This document shows, piece after piece, positions 13,201 to 25,086 of a stretch of DNA of 64,000 bases. The position numbers and the translations under genes are program-made. The stretch is from Amyelois transitella (Eukaryota > Arthropoda > Insecta > Lepidoptera > Pyralidae), in the NCBI RefSeq assembly GCF_032362555.1, contig NC_083519.1, positions 5,659,501 through 5,723,500 on the forward strand. Direction: 5' to 3'. Numbering within the stretch: the stretch's first letter is position 1; each line of letters opens with the position of its first letter. The notes below the pieces were generated by a model that searched no databases, was not told the DNA's origin, and was given only the letters and a program-made list of their open reading frames with translations.

Positions 13201-13826
13201 AACTCGTTTCTCGTCTATTTCAATGCTAATTTGTATGTGTATCTTATTATTAAGTAAGTAACTATATAAATTCTCATATGTAATTGTCATCATGTTTACT
13301 TTATGCAGACATTTTAAGGAATATTTACTTGTATTATTTACTTAAATACTGTACATATTCTTATAAATAGCTCTGTGTTTTTTTTTAAATACAGCAAAAT
13401 GCCTTTTTTTAATTAATGAATTATTCTTTTTCATCACTTTTTCTACGTGGGGTCGGCAAATATCAAGTAAGTATAAAAGCAAAATTTATTCCGTCAAAAA
13501 TTTTCAAAAACAACCATCACCCGTATATTCATGTCAGTAATTCCTAAAATCGCGAAACAACTCACGTGTACATCAAGTTAAAAGTCGCATATTTGAATAC
13601 CAACAGCTGTTTAAACACTCATATTTCGTTTCATACTGAAAATGAGAGCAAAATTACGCACGAAAAAATTTGCAAAACATGCACGAGTCGTAAAATATTA
13701 TATTTTGTGTGCATACCCAGATAAAAAAGACGAAGTGGATATTATTTACAATATATTGCTTATTTTCATGATTTGTTGTTTTTATCAACCGTTTTTTTTA
13801 TAATTTTTGCGTGTATGGACGTTTTA
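10277..13826. other. AT-rich DNA, no gene seen
   Basis: Long AT-rich stretch with poly-A/T runs and a (ta)n run at about 12,614-12,627. No frame has coding character. Confidence 0.5.
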
Positions 13827-13965
13827 CATACATACATATACCTTATCACGTCTTTGTTCCTTGCGGGGAAGAGAGAGCTAACGGTCTTGAAAAGATGAAA
13901 GGCCACGTGCAGCTATAAAACTTAATGATGGAATTGAGATTTAGTGGCATGTTGCTTTTCATCTA
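13827..13965 (-). repeat. Family A, 5'-truncated
   Basis: Minus-strand 3' half: the tacatacata tail, 'cacgtctttgttccttgcgggg', 'ggccacgtgcagct' and 'gaattgagattt'. 5' truncation fits retrotransposition. Confidence 0.75.
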
Positions 13966-14999
13966 TGAACAAATCTTCCCAAGTTTTAGAACGAATTATT
14001 CTCGTAGTAGATTATTAGAACGAATTATACTGGTAGTAGCTTATGTTTATACCACCAACATGTCACATTTCTAATCTCTAGACTAGACCCAGTCGTTTTA
14101 ACCATGCGTTGTCAGGCCAGTCAGTGTCTTCTTATAAATATTTAGAAGACATTCGTGAATTTATGGTATTGTACTTGTTACACGTGTGAGTTTTACCCTT
14201 AAGGCAATATCGGCTTTTGTGCCTAAAGCGGAAAGTTGTGCGTAGAATCATAATAAGTTATAACCACTCAGTCGGAAAGGCAGTGTCAGGTTTTACTTTG
14301 TCGAACGCGTAGCTCCAAAAGTTGTTCAAATCAACATAATTATATTACAAAGCGTTTACCTCAAGTTAACCTGCATTAAAATTTATGAATTAAGTTGTGC
14401 TTGCTCTTCAATCTCTCTCATCTTTGCGTATTTACTGGTTGTGCGAAAGCTGGAAGAAAGGCGGTGAAGGCACAGCAATATTTCGGGGCCCGGGGTCCGC
14501 CTTTCGGTATTTCTCTCTCAATTTTGTCCGGTCTTCGGTATCCTCACTGTTAGGTTCGGTTTTTACATGAGTGAAGCCCCCGAGAAAAACCTAGTGTAAA
14601 ACTAAATGATGTCAACAACATCGCATGGCAAAAAATCTTGATAGGAAAAATGTAGGTTCTAAATCGTCGAATGAAAAACTAAATGTTATTACTTAGTTAT
14701 TAAAATCACGCGACGTAGAAGGTTATTCTGATAGCAAATAACAATGCCTTGGTAATGTACTAAAAAGAATAAAACAAATCATTGTTCAAAATGGAAATTT
14801 TAAAGCTTTGTTATTTTTTTTAACTGAGTTTTTTTGTGATTTCTATCAAACTTTGATATAAATCATTTATAACAATGGTTTAATATAAAAAAAACAATAC
14901 CAAAATTGTTAAATCAGTTTAGCTGTTGCGATACTAAAATACTATTTTGTGAATTGGTTACATAACCGAAGTTGAGAAAACAAAAAGGCAATAAAAACC
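13966..14999. other. No gene seen
   Basis: Mostly AT-rich, with a slightly GC-richer patch at 14,455-14,580. No supported exon. Confidence 0.5.
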
Positions 15000-15172
15000 A
15001 ATAAATCAATGAACTTGGAATTCTTCTCGCAGGCGATGGGCTACTAAACTATCACTATTTGAATATCAATTCCATTATAAAGCCATACAGCTGAACGTGC
15101 CCTTTCAGTTTTTTCAAGATCGTTGTCTCCGTCTACTCCGCAAAGGACATAGATGTATGAATCAATGTATTT
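15000..15172 (+). repeat. Family A, 5'-truncated
   Basis: Begins at 'aaacttggaattctt', followed by 'gcaggcgatgggct', 'cactatttgaatatcaattcc' and 'ctccgtctactccgcaaagg' with a weak tail. Confidence 0.7.
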
Positions 15173-15579
15173 AAGGTTACCCCGCAAGACTGCGGAGGTC
15201 AGACGAGGATCTCTAAAAGTAAAAAATGACTTGCGCAATCGAAGAGCATGGTCTAATGACGCACCCCGAGGTCCCCTACAGAGAGGTTAGCATAAACCGG
15301 AATTATCGCCAAGAGGAAGAAGATTCAAAGTTTTATATGTGTCAGTGATAAAATGAATCCTATAATTGATCGATTCGATAAGAAATAATATTTCACAATT
15401 TCACTCAGTAAGTCGTTCAAATAATGATTGAACGCAAAATAATTTTATACGCAAGATGCACGAATTTTATTTTAAGTTATAGATAGAGTTATAGTAAAAT
15501 ACTTTTATTTTGTACTGTTGGTAAATAAAAATTTGTTTACATCATTTTCACGATACACATAGACACTTTAATTCTTACG
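15173..15579. other. Unassigned repeat-like segment
   Basis: Bases 15,180-15,300 contain 'ccgcaagactgcggaggtcagacgaggatctc', partly echoed by 'tttgcggaggtcagaag' at 21.7 kb, which suggests an unclassified dispersed repeat. The rest is AT-rich. Confidence 0.35.
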
Positions 15580-15672
15580 ATGTAGACAAAACCAATAGTC
15601 ACGAGACTCGAAGTCCAAATTAAGCTGGATAGCTGATTGATAGAATTGAGTTTCATATAAAGTGACAGGTAT
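15580..15672 (-). repeat. Family A, decayed fragment
   Basis: Degenerate match to the 3' half: 'gtagacaaaaccaatagtc', 'gatagaattgagtttcat' and 'agtgacaggt'. Confidence 0.5.
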
Positions 15673-16619
15673 AACTGATAAAATTCAAGTTACGTTATAA
15701 ATTTATATTTCCTTTCGAATTTTGTGATATTTTTAGGTTGAGTGACTGAAAATTTGATAAAGTGCGTGACATCATGCAAGTGAGGTCGCGTCATAAAGTA
15801 AAAGGGTCCCAGACAGAATAATCCAGATAGGTTAATGAGGATTAGGTATCACCGCATCTTTGTGTTCGCCCAACTTTCAGCTTGGCTTATGTTTTGTTAA
15901 TTAACATTGCATACCTACTCATAAAAAATGTGTCTCTTATATGTATGCATGTATGTATTATACACTTAATATGCTTTAAATAACTCCTTAGTGTTTAACA
16001 TTCGTGAGAACCTATACTGAAATAAAAAAAAATCAGTCCTAATAATAAGCACAAAAAATAACGTTATAGTTTAGTCTTCTGTAGTAGTTAAATCAATTTA
16101 ATAAAACATATCCTGATGGTGAAAAATGTTAAGTTAAGGCTTAAATCAGACTTAATAATAAAGAAACGCCAAAATTTACTTACAAGATTCCGAGTTCAAA
16201 ATATGAATATAACAGAAGGTAGAATTTGTGTAACAGCTTAAATTCAGATAACTAATATCGTTAATATTAAAATTGGTAAACAGTTTGTATGATCAACTTT
16301 GAGCAAATGTTAGCAGCAAAAGTCAAGTTTGTTATCCGCAGTATTAAATTCTCTGCATACAGTTTATACTGAACTAGGTACCACAAAATTGTGCTCTGCT
16401 TCCGTTCATATAAGCCCGCTATTAATTAGTTAGGTATCTCAATTCTATTATCTAAATTATACGCGAACTGACAATTCAATTACTTAAATTAGAAAATTGA
16501 TTTGTAGTTCGATGCTGTGTCGCATTTTGGTAATAATTTGGTTGTAATAAATGATCGAATTGATATGCAACTATTTATTAAAAGACATATTTTGAACTAA
16601 TAGATAAATGAAAATAAAG

Positions 16620-16830
16620 CCGGTTGCCGTGTACTCCACCTCTTTCTCACGTATGTCGTAAAAGGCGACTAAGAGATAGGCTAATAAACTTGGAATTCTT
16701 CTTTTAGGCGATGGGCTAGCAACCTTTCACTCTCAATTCCTTCATTAAGGCATAAAACTGCAGATGGCCTTCTAGTCCTTTCAAGACTGTTGACTCTACC
16801 TACCCGTAAAGGATAAAGATGTATGTATGG
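16620..16830 (+). repeat. Family A with internal deletion
   Basis: Starts 'gttgccgtg' and lacks the hairpin-to-linker part. It keeps ATGTCGTAAAAGGCGACTAAG, 'cttttaggcgatgggctagcaacc' and a gtatgtatg tail. Confidence 0.8.
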
Positions 16831-17264
16831 AATTAAAACTATGAAATACAGATATTTAATTTTAGTGTAAAAATTAAATAGTAAGATGCAGTTTTAAGTT
16901 TTCGAAACAAGTATGTAAATATGTCTTGTTCCTAGTTACAGGGTTGTAATTAAGATAAAGATATTTGCTAACAAGGTAAGGTTTAACTAGTGCGATCAAC
17001 CGTGACGATCAGCAAGTTAGTTGGAGCGTTAAGTGTGCCTTCGTTAACTATACTTTGAATTCATTAACTATTTTACGAGCTGCTTCAGATAGTTTTAACA
17101 CGGTTGACACAATTTCTTGATCCAGTTCGATTTTAGTTTGACGCAACCTATTCTCTTATCATATCGTTTCCAAATACATTTACAAGTTTTTGTTTTCCAC
17201 TAGAATAATCAAGTTAACCTTACCTCTAATATCGCAATTTTTTTGTAATTTACTAAATTTTTCG

Positions 17265-17350
17265 GCTTCTCCGAGATAGGATTTGAACCTGTTACGCATT
17301 ACTTGCGCATTTTAGCCACGCACGTTAACCATTCGACCACCGACGCTCTA
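17265..17350 (-). repeat. tRNA-derived SINE remnant
   Basis: On the minus strand an A-box match (TGGTCGAATGG, 17,329-17,339) and a B-box match (GGTTCAAATCC, 17,279-17,289) lie 50 bp apart, as in a tRNA-like promoter. Pairing of the outer stem is weak, so I prefer a SINE or tRNA pseudogene to a tRNA gene. Confidence 0.5.
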
Positions 17351-20300
17351 ACTATATTAATATCAGGTCAAAAGTATCCCAAAATATAAACCTTCATAAA
17401 AGCATCGATGAATGCTCATGAACAGGATAAGTTAAATATAATATAGTCCCTATTTACGCCTCCTTAAAATATTATGTATGTAAAAACAACAAAGATTCAA
17501 CCTAAACACATGCGTTATCACCACATTTAATTAAATAAAGCCAGTGGCATACCACTCATCAATTTCCTGGTTTTAATATTGCAAGACAATGGCGCATTGA
17601 CGCCATTACGCGCTGTCAATACCGGCCCTCATAAAATATGGAGTCTGCAATTTGCTCTTGTTGTTGTGAGCTCAATAGCTTTAAGTACAGCTTGTTTGTT
17701 ATACTTTCCTGTGGTATTACCGAATTATCATCTCGAGGTTATCAAAAACTACTTACTTTTAAAGAATGGATATTTCAATTAATTGTTACTAGTGGATTCA
17801 GCAAAATATCAGTGATTTGTGGTTAGAAGTGAATATTTTATAATTAATATCTAAATAACTTTAAACTTAATTTCATTTTTTCTCACTGAATCATCCGAAG
17901 ACAAAAACATTTTAATATTATATAAGTTGTACATTATTTGTCAAAGCATTACATGGACATCCATTACAAATTTACATGGCTACTACTTATCTAATGTAAT
18001 ACCTACGCAAAAAAAACTATTAGAACAATTATAATGAACTGAAACCATATATTTTTCTTTTTATTTCGTTAACTCTCATCGGATAAAGGGTCCAATCTTG
18101 GAACCATATTTATATTGATGGTAAGTTGATATTAACAAAATAAACATGTAAAATATAATATTCCGCTCTCATAGCGCAAGATGTGCAAAACACAAACTTT
18201 AACCGAGAGTTCGAGAAGTTTCCAAATTAATCATTGTATTCAAAAACAAAGCGGAGGATCGCTTTACTTAGAGTCAGTGTATATCTATAACATTAACTTT
18301 CTATTTTATCATGAAAATAAGCACTGAATAAATAATGGTATTTAGAAGATTTCCAAAATTGGAATTTTGTGAAACAAAATGACAATTTGAATTTTAATTC
18401 ATAAGTTAAGATTTAAATTCAAAGCATTTAATACTCATCATTCATCATAATTTCATCGAAAATCTTCTCCACGATCGATCAATAGCGGCCTGCTTCTTAC
18501 GATGCTCTATTAAGCACTTTTAATAATTCAGTATTATGACTATTCGTAATAGTTATTTCATTATTTTGCCAAAATATCTGTTAACGTTTTATTTTAATAA
18601 AATATCATTTTTCCAACTATACAAATTTGAACTAGAACGAATGGGAATATTAAAAAAACAGTTATGCGTAGACATAAATCAATAGACTAACTGGCTTGCT
18701 GTTGGGTTAAATTGATTTGCATTTTTAGAATACCATTAACTCTACAACTAAAATCGTTCTTTGAAAAATATGAGCATTTAAAAAACTCGTTTGAATGATT
18801 TATAACTTAAGTGTACTTTAAACTAACTCCAGGTGTATTTTAATACTTTAGAGGAAATACTCAGTTTAAATACTATTATATTTATATGAAAAATATTTCA
18901 TTTTTTTTTCTTATTTAACGCATAATGAAAATTAATCTTATACTAACTACCACATCTGGAGGTCTAGTTACCAGTATTTATCAGTTTACACCTAAACTAT
19001 TTTTTTATATTCATTATGTTTTTTTCCTTACAATATCATGAGAAGAAAAAGATTGTTGGAAAAAAATTATAGCCAAGAACGCCTCTTAGAAAAAGAACCT
19101 CAGGAAAGCTTCTTCTTCTAAAAATTAATAAAAGGTTGTATAAATAATTCTAAAACCTAACGAATCATAGACAACACGAACAAAGAGTTCTAGTTTATTG
19201 CTCAGTTATCGAACCATTCAAACTACACGGTTTATTGAACAAGCGTTGTTTATGGTTGTAGATGTGTCTGTAGATACGGTCTCGTTTCATGACCATTCTG
19301 ATTTATGCTGTTTGATATGCGTCGACTTGTTAGCTCTATTACTGGGCAGGTAATAGTGGGCACAAGTGTTAACTCAAGATAAGCTTTTAACACTTATGCG
19401 CTGGTTGGTGAGTTTTTAAGTCAATTCCGTTAGCCATAGTGGTACAACTGGTGAACTTAAAATGTAATTTTGTAATTCATAACAATTATTATAATTTGAT
19501 GACGTTGGTAATTTGCCCTTATTTGCATGCTTTTTTTTAATGTTTGTATGTCTTTTTGTTTATATTTACGGATTAACACGAATACTACTAGACCGATCTT
19601 TAATTTAGAGACAGGCAAAACATTAATAGTTTTATTATCCCAAGAGTGCAAAACTAGGTGTATAATACAATAGTATTATACACAAAAAACCTTATGTTCG
19701 CATTTGGAGGCCGGCTCTTTCATGTTCTTCATCACCAAAATTTTCTAAAAACGCTACATAACACATACAAGAACACATTTATAAAAACTGTGTGCTGTAT
19801 GTATACGCCAAGCCATTTGACGGCGGCCCTGATTTACGACCACGTAGATATGTATCGAATCAATTACGTTAAGTTAATTGTTGGCACGTTTAGGAAGGAT
19901 AAAGCCACGCTGTAGATTGATCTAAGTTGTTAATTTAATTGTTGATTATTATGTTACACATTATTATTAATTATCTTCTGTTATTATAATATTATATAGG
20001 CTTTTCGGTGTACATTTACATAAGGTGTATAAAGAAATAGAAATAATATTCATTCTATCCTCCTATATTGAAAAGCGATTTGTGTGTGAATTTTCATTTG
20101 CAATCTTCAAAGAGTTTTTTTTTATTTTCAAAGTATACCGGGTGATACAGAAATTAAAAAATCGGTTAATCTATTGTCAGTAAGTTCATCACTCAAGTCA
20201 ATTGATGACATTTTGAGCAAATTACGATCAAATTCAGTCGTCAAATTTTAATTAAACGTCAAAGTCAGATGACGAACGTGAGGATTTAAATATTTTGCTT

Positions 20301-20605
20301 TCGTATTCGTCTACACGATAAGTTCGGCTGGTTGCCATGGGTTTTTCCTTCCTTTAGTCGCTATCGACGGTAGGCTGCCTACGTTTTCATAACTTATTTA
20401 CCAATACAATTTTTTTGTGTCATCCTTTGTTACATGTCGGTCGTCTTTGCTTTTTATTTAAGTTTTACTCTAAACCTGAAAGTAGTAAATCAACAGAAAG
20501 GTATACATCGAGTCATTGATCAAATAAAGGAAGTCGGGCTTAAAAGTCAGGTCAAGACGATAATAACAATTGCAAAATAGATGAAGAACTTATTATGGGA
20601 ATGAA

Positions 20606-20646
20606 GATTTATTATGGGTAGTAAAGAACACTACCCATAATAAATC
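20606..20646. repeat. Perfect 17-bp stem-loop
   Basis: Arm 20,606-20,622 is the exact reverse complement of 20,630-20,646, with a 7-base loop. A third partial copy of the arm core ('ttattatggg') lies just upstream at 20,590. Confidence 0.8.
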
Positions 20647-21575
20647 CGGCAAAAATACAGACGCTTGTAAAAGTTACATAAAATCATTCCGAAAATACAA
20701 TGTAAACGTTGGATGACGAAGGCCTAGATAAACGATAACCTTTATCAAATCGTTCTGGTTAAAAGTAAGATCGATAGTATACTTAACCGGGGAAATTGTA
20801 CTAAAAGACTGATTATTTAGATAAAGCTAAAGAAGTTAGGCTATGTGTTGTCAGTCAGTCACTCAGTAACGGAAGAATTTTATATATACATAAAGAAGAT
20901 TTTTGTTAAAGTATTATTTGTGTGATATGTCAATATTGTTTGTCTGGGCATCCAACAGTATAATTGCTTAATCCACCGAACACTAGTCAATGAGACATGT
21001 TTGCTCAATTAATCGACCAATGCGTTTAATTCTGAAACTAACTGAAATTTCTTCCAGTCAACCTAAATAAAAAGAAAAATCCATAAACAGAGAGATAGCA
21101 CATTTAAAAAATGCATCATGCTTCATAATAATCAATCAATCACTTAATGATAAACATTCATTAAAAATATATATAAAAGATAGGAATGTTATTTGCTTTT
21201 CCAGTATCCATCTACCTCATACTTGTTATTCGTATTTAACTCCAAAGTTCAACGGTTTCCTTTTAAACACCATCTTAGTATTTTGCAATGTATTCTCTAT
21301 TATTTTTACTAGGTATATTAAGGTTGATCATGATGAATACCAAAAAAGCAGACTCGTAAAATTTGCATCATCCTCGCTGCATTGTAGCACCTGAGTTCAG
21401 TTTGAGTATAAAATTATATCATTACAGAAGTGACACAAGGCAGAATGACTAAAATAATGAAACTCACATCATGCACTTATAGGGCCGCTGTTGAATCTCA
21501 CTGATGCTCTTACGGTGAGAAATCAACATCGTGACCATCTAATAAGATCAGCGCTGGCTGTGTAGCATATTGTTT

Positions 21576-21612
21576 ACAGCCAGCATTACGCTGAGGGGGT
21601 AATGCTGGCTGT
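21576..21612. repeat. Perfect 14-bp stem-loop
   Basis: ACAGCCAGCATTAC at 21,576-21,589 is followed after 9 bases by its exact reverse complement at 21,599-21,612. A second 'gctggctgt' lies upstream at 21,553. Confidence 0.75.
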
Positions 21613-22456
21613 CCCCTTTCGGGAACACCATCCTACTTGTACATATTCTTTTGTTTTTGTTTTTATTTGTAATGGTGTTTTACGAATAAATTCTTTTTAC
21701 TTTGCTTCCCCTGAATAGTTTGCGGAGGTCAGAAGCTTATTTAAACCATATACTTGTTATACCTATCCACATTTTTCTTGGTTCTTTTTTTGAGCTTACA
21801 CAAAAACGAATTGAGATGAAATGTAACAAAAGTTAAGAATTCATTTGCAACCTGCATGTACGGGCTATAAATTAAACATCAAACAATATTTCTACTAACT
21901 ATATTGGGAAGTACAGGAAAGAAGACTTTTGTAGAATGTGAGTATTACAATTTATTCAGCGGCTTAGTAGAAACATAACTTTTCATTTATAATTTAGTTA
22001 TATTAATTCAAAATACGAGTAACATGCCAAACACCATACACACAAATGGGCCTTCAGAGGATTTACATTTGCATGTGTAGGAAAAGAGTTGTTTCCAAAA
22101 TAACATAAGCCCTCGTGTTTTATGCTCTTTGTGAGATGACATGCCGCAAAGCTTGCTAATTTTAAGCAACACTGTAAGCTTCTGACGTCACTTCAAAAAC
22201 AGTCGGTATGATACTTTTGACCTTTCACTGTTATAAATTTACTAGTAGAATTCCTTTAACTAGATAAATGTTTTTTTAATAATTTTACGTTCTTGTGTGT
22301 TTCATTATGAAGTATTTCCCATTCACACAACTTCTTCTTCTTGGCGTTATATCCTTTCCTCGCTGGAGCAACCAGATTTAAAGTGAACAATGGGAAATAT
22401 TTTTTTGCGTCACATGAAGTAATCCATTTAAATAAAATAGGTTAATAAATATATTG

Positions 22457-22645
22457 TGCCGTGTGGTTCCCATGGATGTCGTAAAAGGCGACTAAGGGAT
22501 AGGCTTATAAACTTGGGATTCTATTTGAATCTCAATTCTATCATTAAGCCAAATAGCTGAACGTGGCCATTTAGTCTTCAAGACTGTTGGCTCTCTACCC
22601 CGCATGGGATATAGACGTGACCATATGTATGTATTTATGTATGTA
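22457..22645 (+). repeat. Family A with two internal deletions
   Basis: Starts 'tgccgtgtggttcccatgg', where the hairpin is fused directly to the GGATGTCGTAAAAGGCGACTAAGG core. It also lacks the 'ggcgatgggctagcaacc' block, and ends in tatgtatttatgtatgt. Confidence 0.8.
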
Positions 22646-22883
22646 CACAAAAGTACTTAAAGGAGCCCTTAACACACTTATCCTTATCTAAGTTTCTTAG
22701 GATCACACATGAGATGTATTTCTGCCAAAATGCAGAAGCAACCTAGACTGCTCACTAATACCCGACCACTAACGTAAATATCTCGTAAACATACGATGTT
22801 AATTAAGCACTGACACTCGAAGGTTATCGATTGAAATTAGTTCTAAGAATCAAATGTTTTTGTTGAGTATCATGTAAAATGTA

Positions 22884-23030
22884 TCCTTCCTACTATAATA
22901 TTATTTATGCGAAAGTTTCCACGTGTATGTGTTTGTTACTTCTTAACGGATTTTGATGACGTTTATAACACGGAAATAATATAACTTAGGGTACTATAAA
23001 TCGCGAGCGAAGCCCCGGGGCGCAGCTAGT
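22884..23030 (+). mobile_element. Helitron-like non-autonomous element (Lep1-type)
   Basis: Begins TCCTTCC near 'actataatattatttatgcgaaagtttcc' and ends 'gaagccccggggcgcagCTAGT', with GC-rich hairpin-forming sequence just before CTAG. This structure is typical of short non-autonomous Helitrons widespread in Lepidoptera. About 145 bp with no coding capacity. The boundaries are approximate. Confidence 0.55.
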
Positions 23031-25003
23031 AAATAATAAAGGCGAGTTTATTTGTGCCAAATTGGGGTTGGGGCGAAAACATCGTTTTGTATGTAGGTCT
23101 GTGACGCCATAACTCTCGAGCCGACGATTTGATTTTGATGAAATTTGACAGATACCTGTAAGCTATTTTCTAAAGATATTAAAATTTAAATACAGTCAAC
23201 GAAGCAATATTGTGGTGTACGTCTACTTGGTGCAGGATCGCATGCAAATTCCTGAAGGAAGCCGGGTGTCCGTGCACATTTTGCTAAAGTTCCTCTTCGC
23301 AGCGATTACGCTCTGTCAAGAACATTTTAGAATTTCAAATATTCTGTACGTGAATTATATCAAGTACAGTCGGCAACAGATTAATATGAATAGTACCAAG
23401 AATATGAACTTAATCAGTAATAATTTAAAAAATCAGACGTTGGTATTTATGAACAGGTTATGGTTGTGTATACAGCTTTTTATAGATTCTTTTTTATGAT
23501 ATATTTTTACAATAGTTTTCTTACCACATATTGAATACTATCTGACATAGTACTAATTACTGACTGTCTGGCCTTCGCAAAGCAAATAAGAGACTGTTGT
23601 TAGTAGGAAACACGCTTTAAATTCGCAAAGGTTTCTAGCTTTATATATACATCACAGTATGCATAACACGGAAAAAAGTGTGCTCAATGCTCACCAAGCA
23701 ACCAACCTATTTACTTACATATAGAGGTAAGCACATGCTATAAAATAGAGGTTATATTTCTCATCAAAGTCCTTGACGAGGAATTTCACCTCTAAAACTG
23801 AACAATAGACATGAACAATTTCATAAATAAAGTTATTGTGGCGTTTACTTGAGCGATAAGCATAATAACTGCGAGTTACGACTTCATTTTGAAACGGTTT
23901 ATAGCTAGTAAGGCCGCACTCACACAGTGTGTCGTGTTTCATGCATTAACTAACGATACTATAACGAATGAACCAGATTTTTACATACTTATAGTAAGTA
24001 CATTTACATTTATTGAGACTTTTTATGTTCCTATATAAAGTATTCTGACGAAATACATAAAAACTGGCACAGCGATTGAATTGAGAAAATAAAATCAAGT
24101 TTGAAAAAATGAAACTAAGGACGATTCTATAGCCACTTTATGTCCTGATTCAATCTCCTCGAAAACTCGTTTTGCTTTCTAGCGAATAATAAATTGATGA
24201 ACAATAAAAAAAAGACTTTCGGAATGTGTTAGTAATGTGAGGTTTGCCTTAGTGTGGCCACCAGTGTCTATGTGGAACTCGCCGACAAACTTTGAGATGG
24301 AAGTGTAGGCAACAACGTAATCCGCATCAAGAATAGGATTTAATTACACATGCAAAACCGAGACAATGTTCTGAGTCTTGAAGCTATATTGTATTTTATA
24401 TCGTAGTTGTGAGAGTCTTCTTAAACGCAATGTTGGTATTGAGCGGCTGACTGACCGTAACACTTTGCCCAACCTTGTAAAAGTGTTTATGTAGAAATAT
24501 TTGACCAAGTGGTAAAGACATGATGTCTTATGTGCGCTGTATTTAATGAATCTGAGTTTTAAAACTAATGGGCGGAATCAATATCAGAAATGTTTTGTGT
24601 CTATTAAAATTAAATAAGAAGTAAAAATAAAGAACAATCAAATTTTATTTTAATCCGGTCCAGAACCACGGACTTGATCTTAAATGATAATTTTTACAGT
24701 CCAATCTACATTCACCTTTATACGTGATAACTATATTATACTATACACGTATTTTCGACGCGACGTTCTATTTCTTACAAATGTTTCTAAGAATTTTTTG
24801 ACAATACAAAAATATTTTTCGTAATCATCTTTTAGTTAGTCATCTTTGGAAGCTTAGAGGTTAACGTGGTCGAGAAGACGTCAGACGAAAATTAATAGTA
24901 GCAGAATTTATAATAAATGATGTTTAGGCCGAACCTTTCATAAGTTATGCCTAGGCACCGTCTTGACGTATATTTGGCGTAAATCAAGTAAACATTTGCT
25001 AAA

Positions 25004-25086
25004 CGATGAATGTCAAAATAGTTAACTACTTACTTACTCATGGATCGCGATGGATGTCAAAATACTTAACTACTTACTTACTCATG
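25004..25086. repeat. Direct tandem duplication, 39-bp unit
   Basis: Units at 25,004-25,042 and 25,048-25,086 differ at two positions and are separated by 5 bp. Each contains an internal 'acttacttac' run. Confidence 0.8.

Larger units (their letters stand above)
16831..22456. other. AT-rich DNA, no gene seen
   Basis: No supported gene. Features inside are a tRNA-like SINE remnant at 17,265-17,350 and hairpins at 20,606-20,646 and 21,576-21,612. Open frames at 17,579-17,782 and 19,658-19,915 have no family motif, splice partners or obvious codon preference and were not called. Confidence 0.5.

Noticed and set aside
23212..23499. 95-codon ORF after the Helitron-like element
   Set aside because: Only its first third is GC-balanced; the rest is AT-rich chance frame, and the start is probably repeat-derived.
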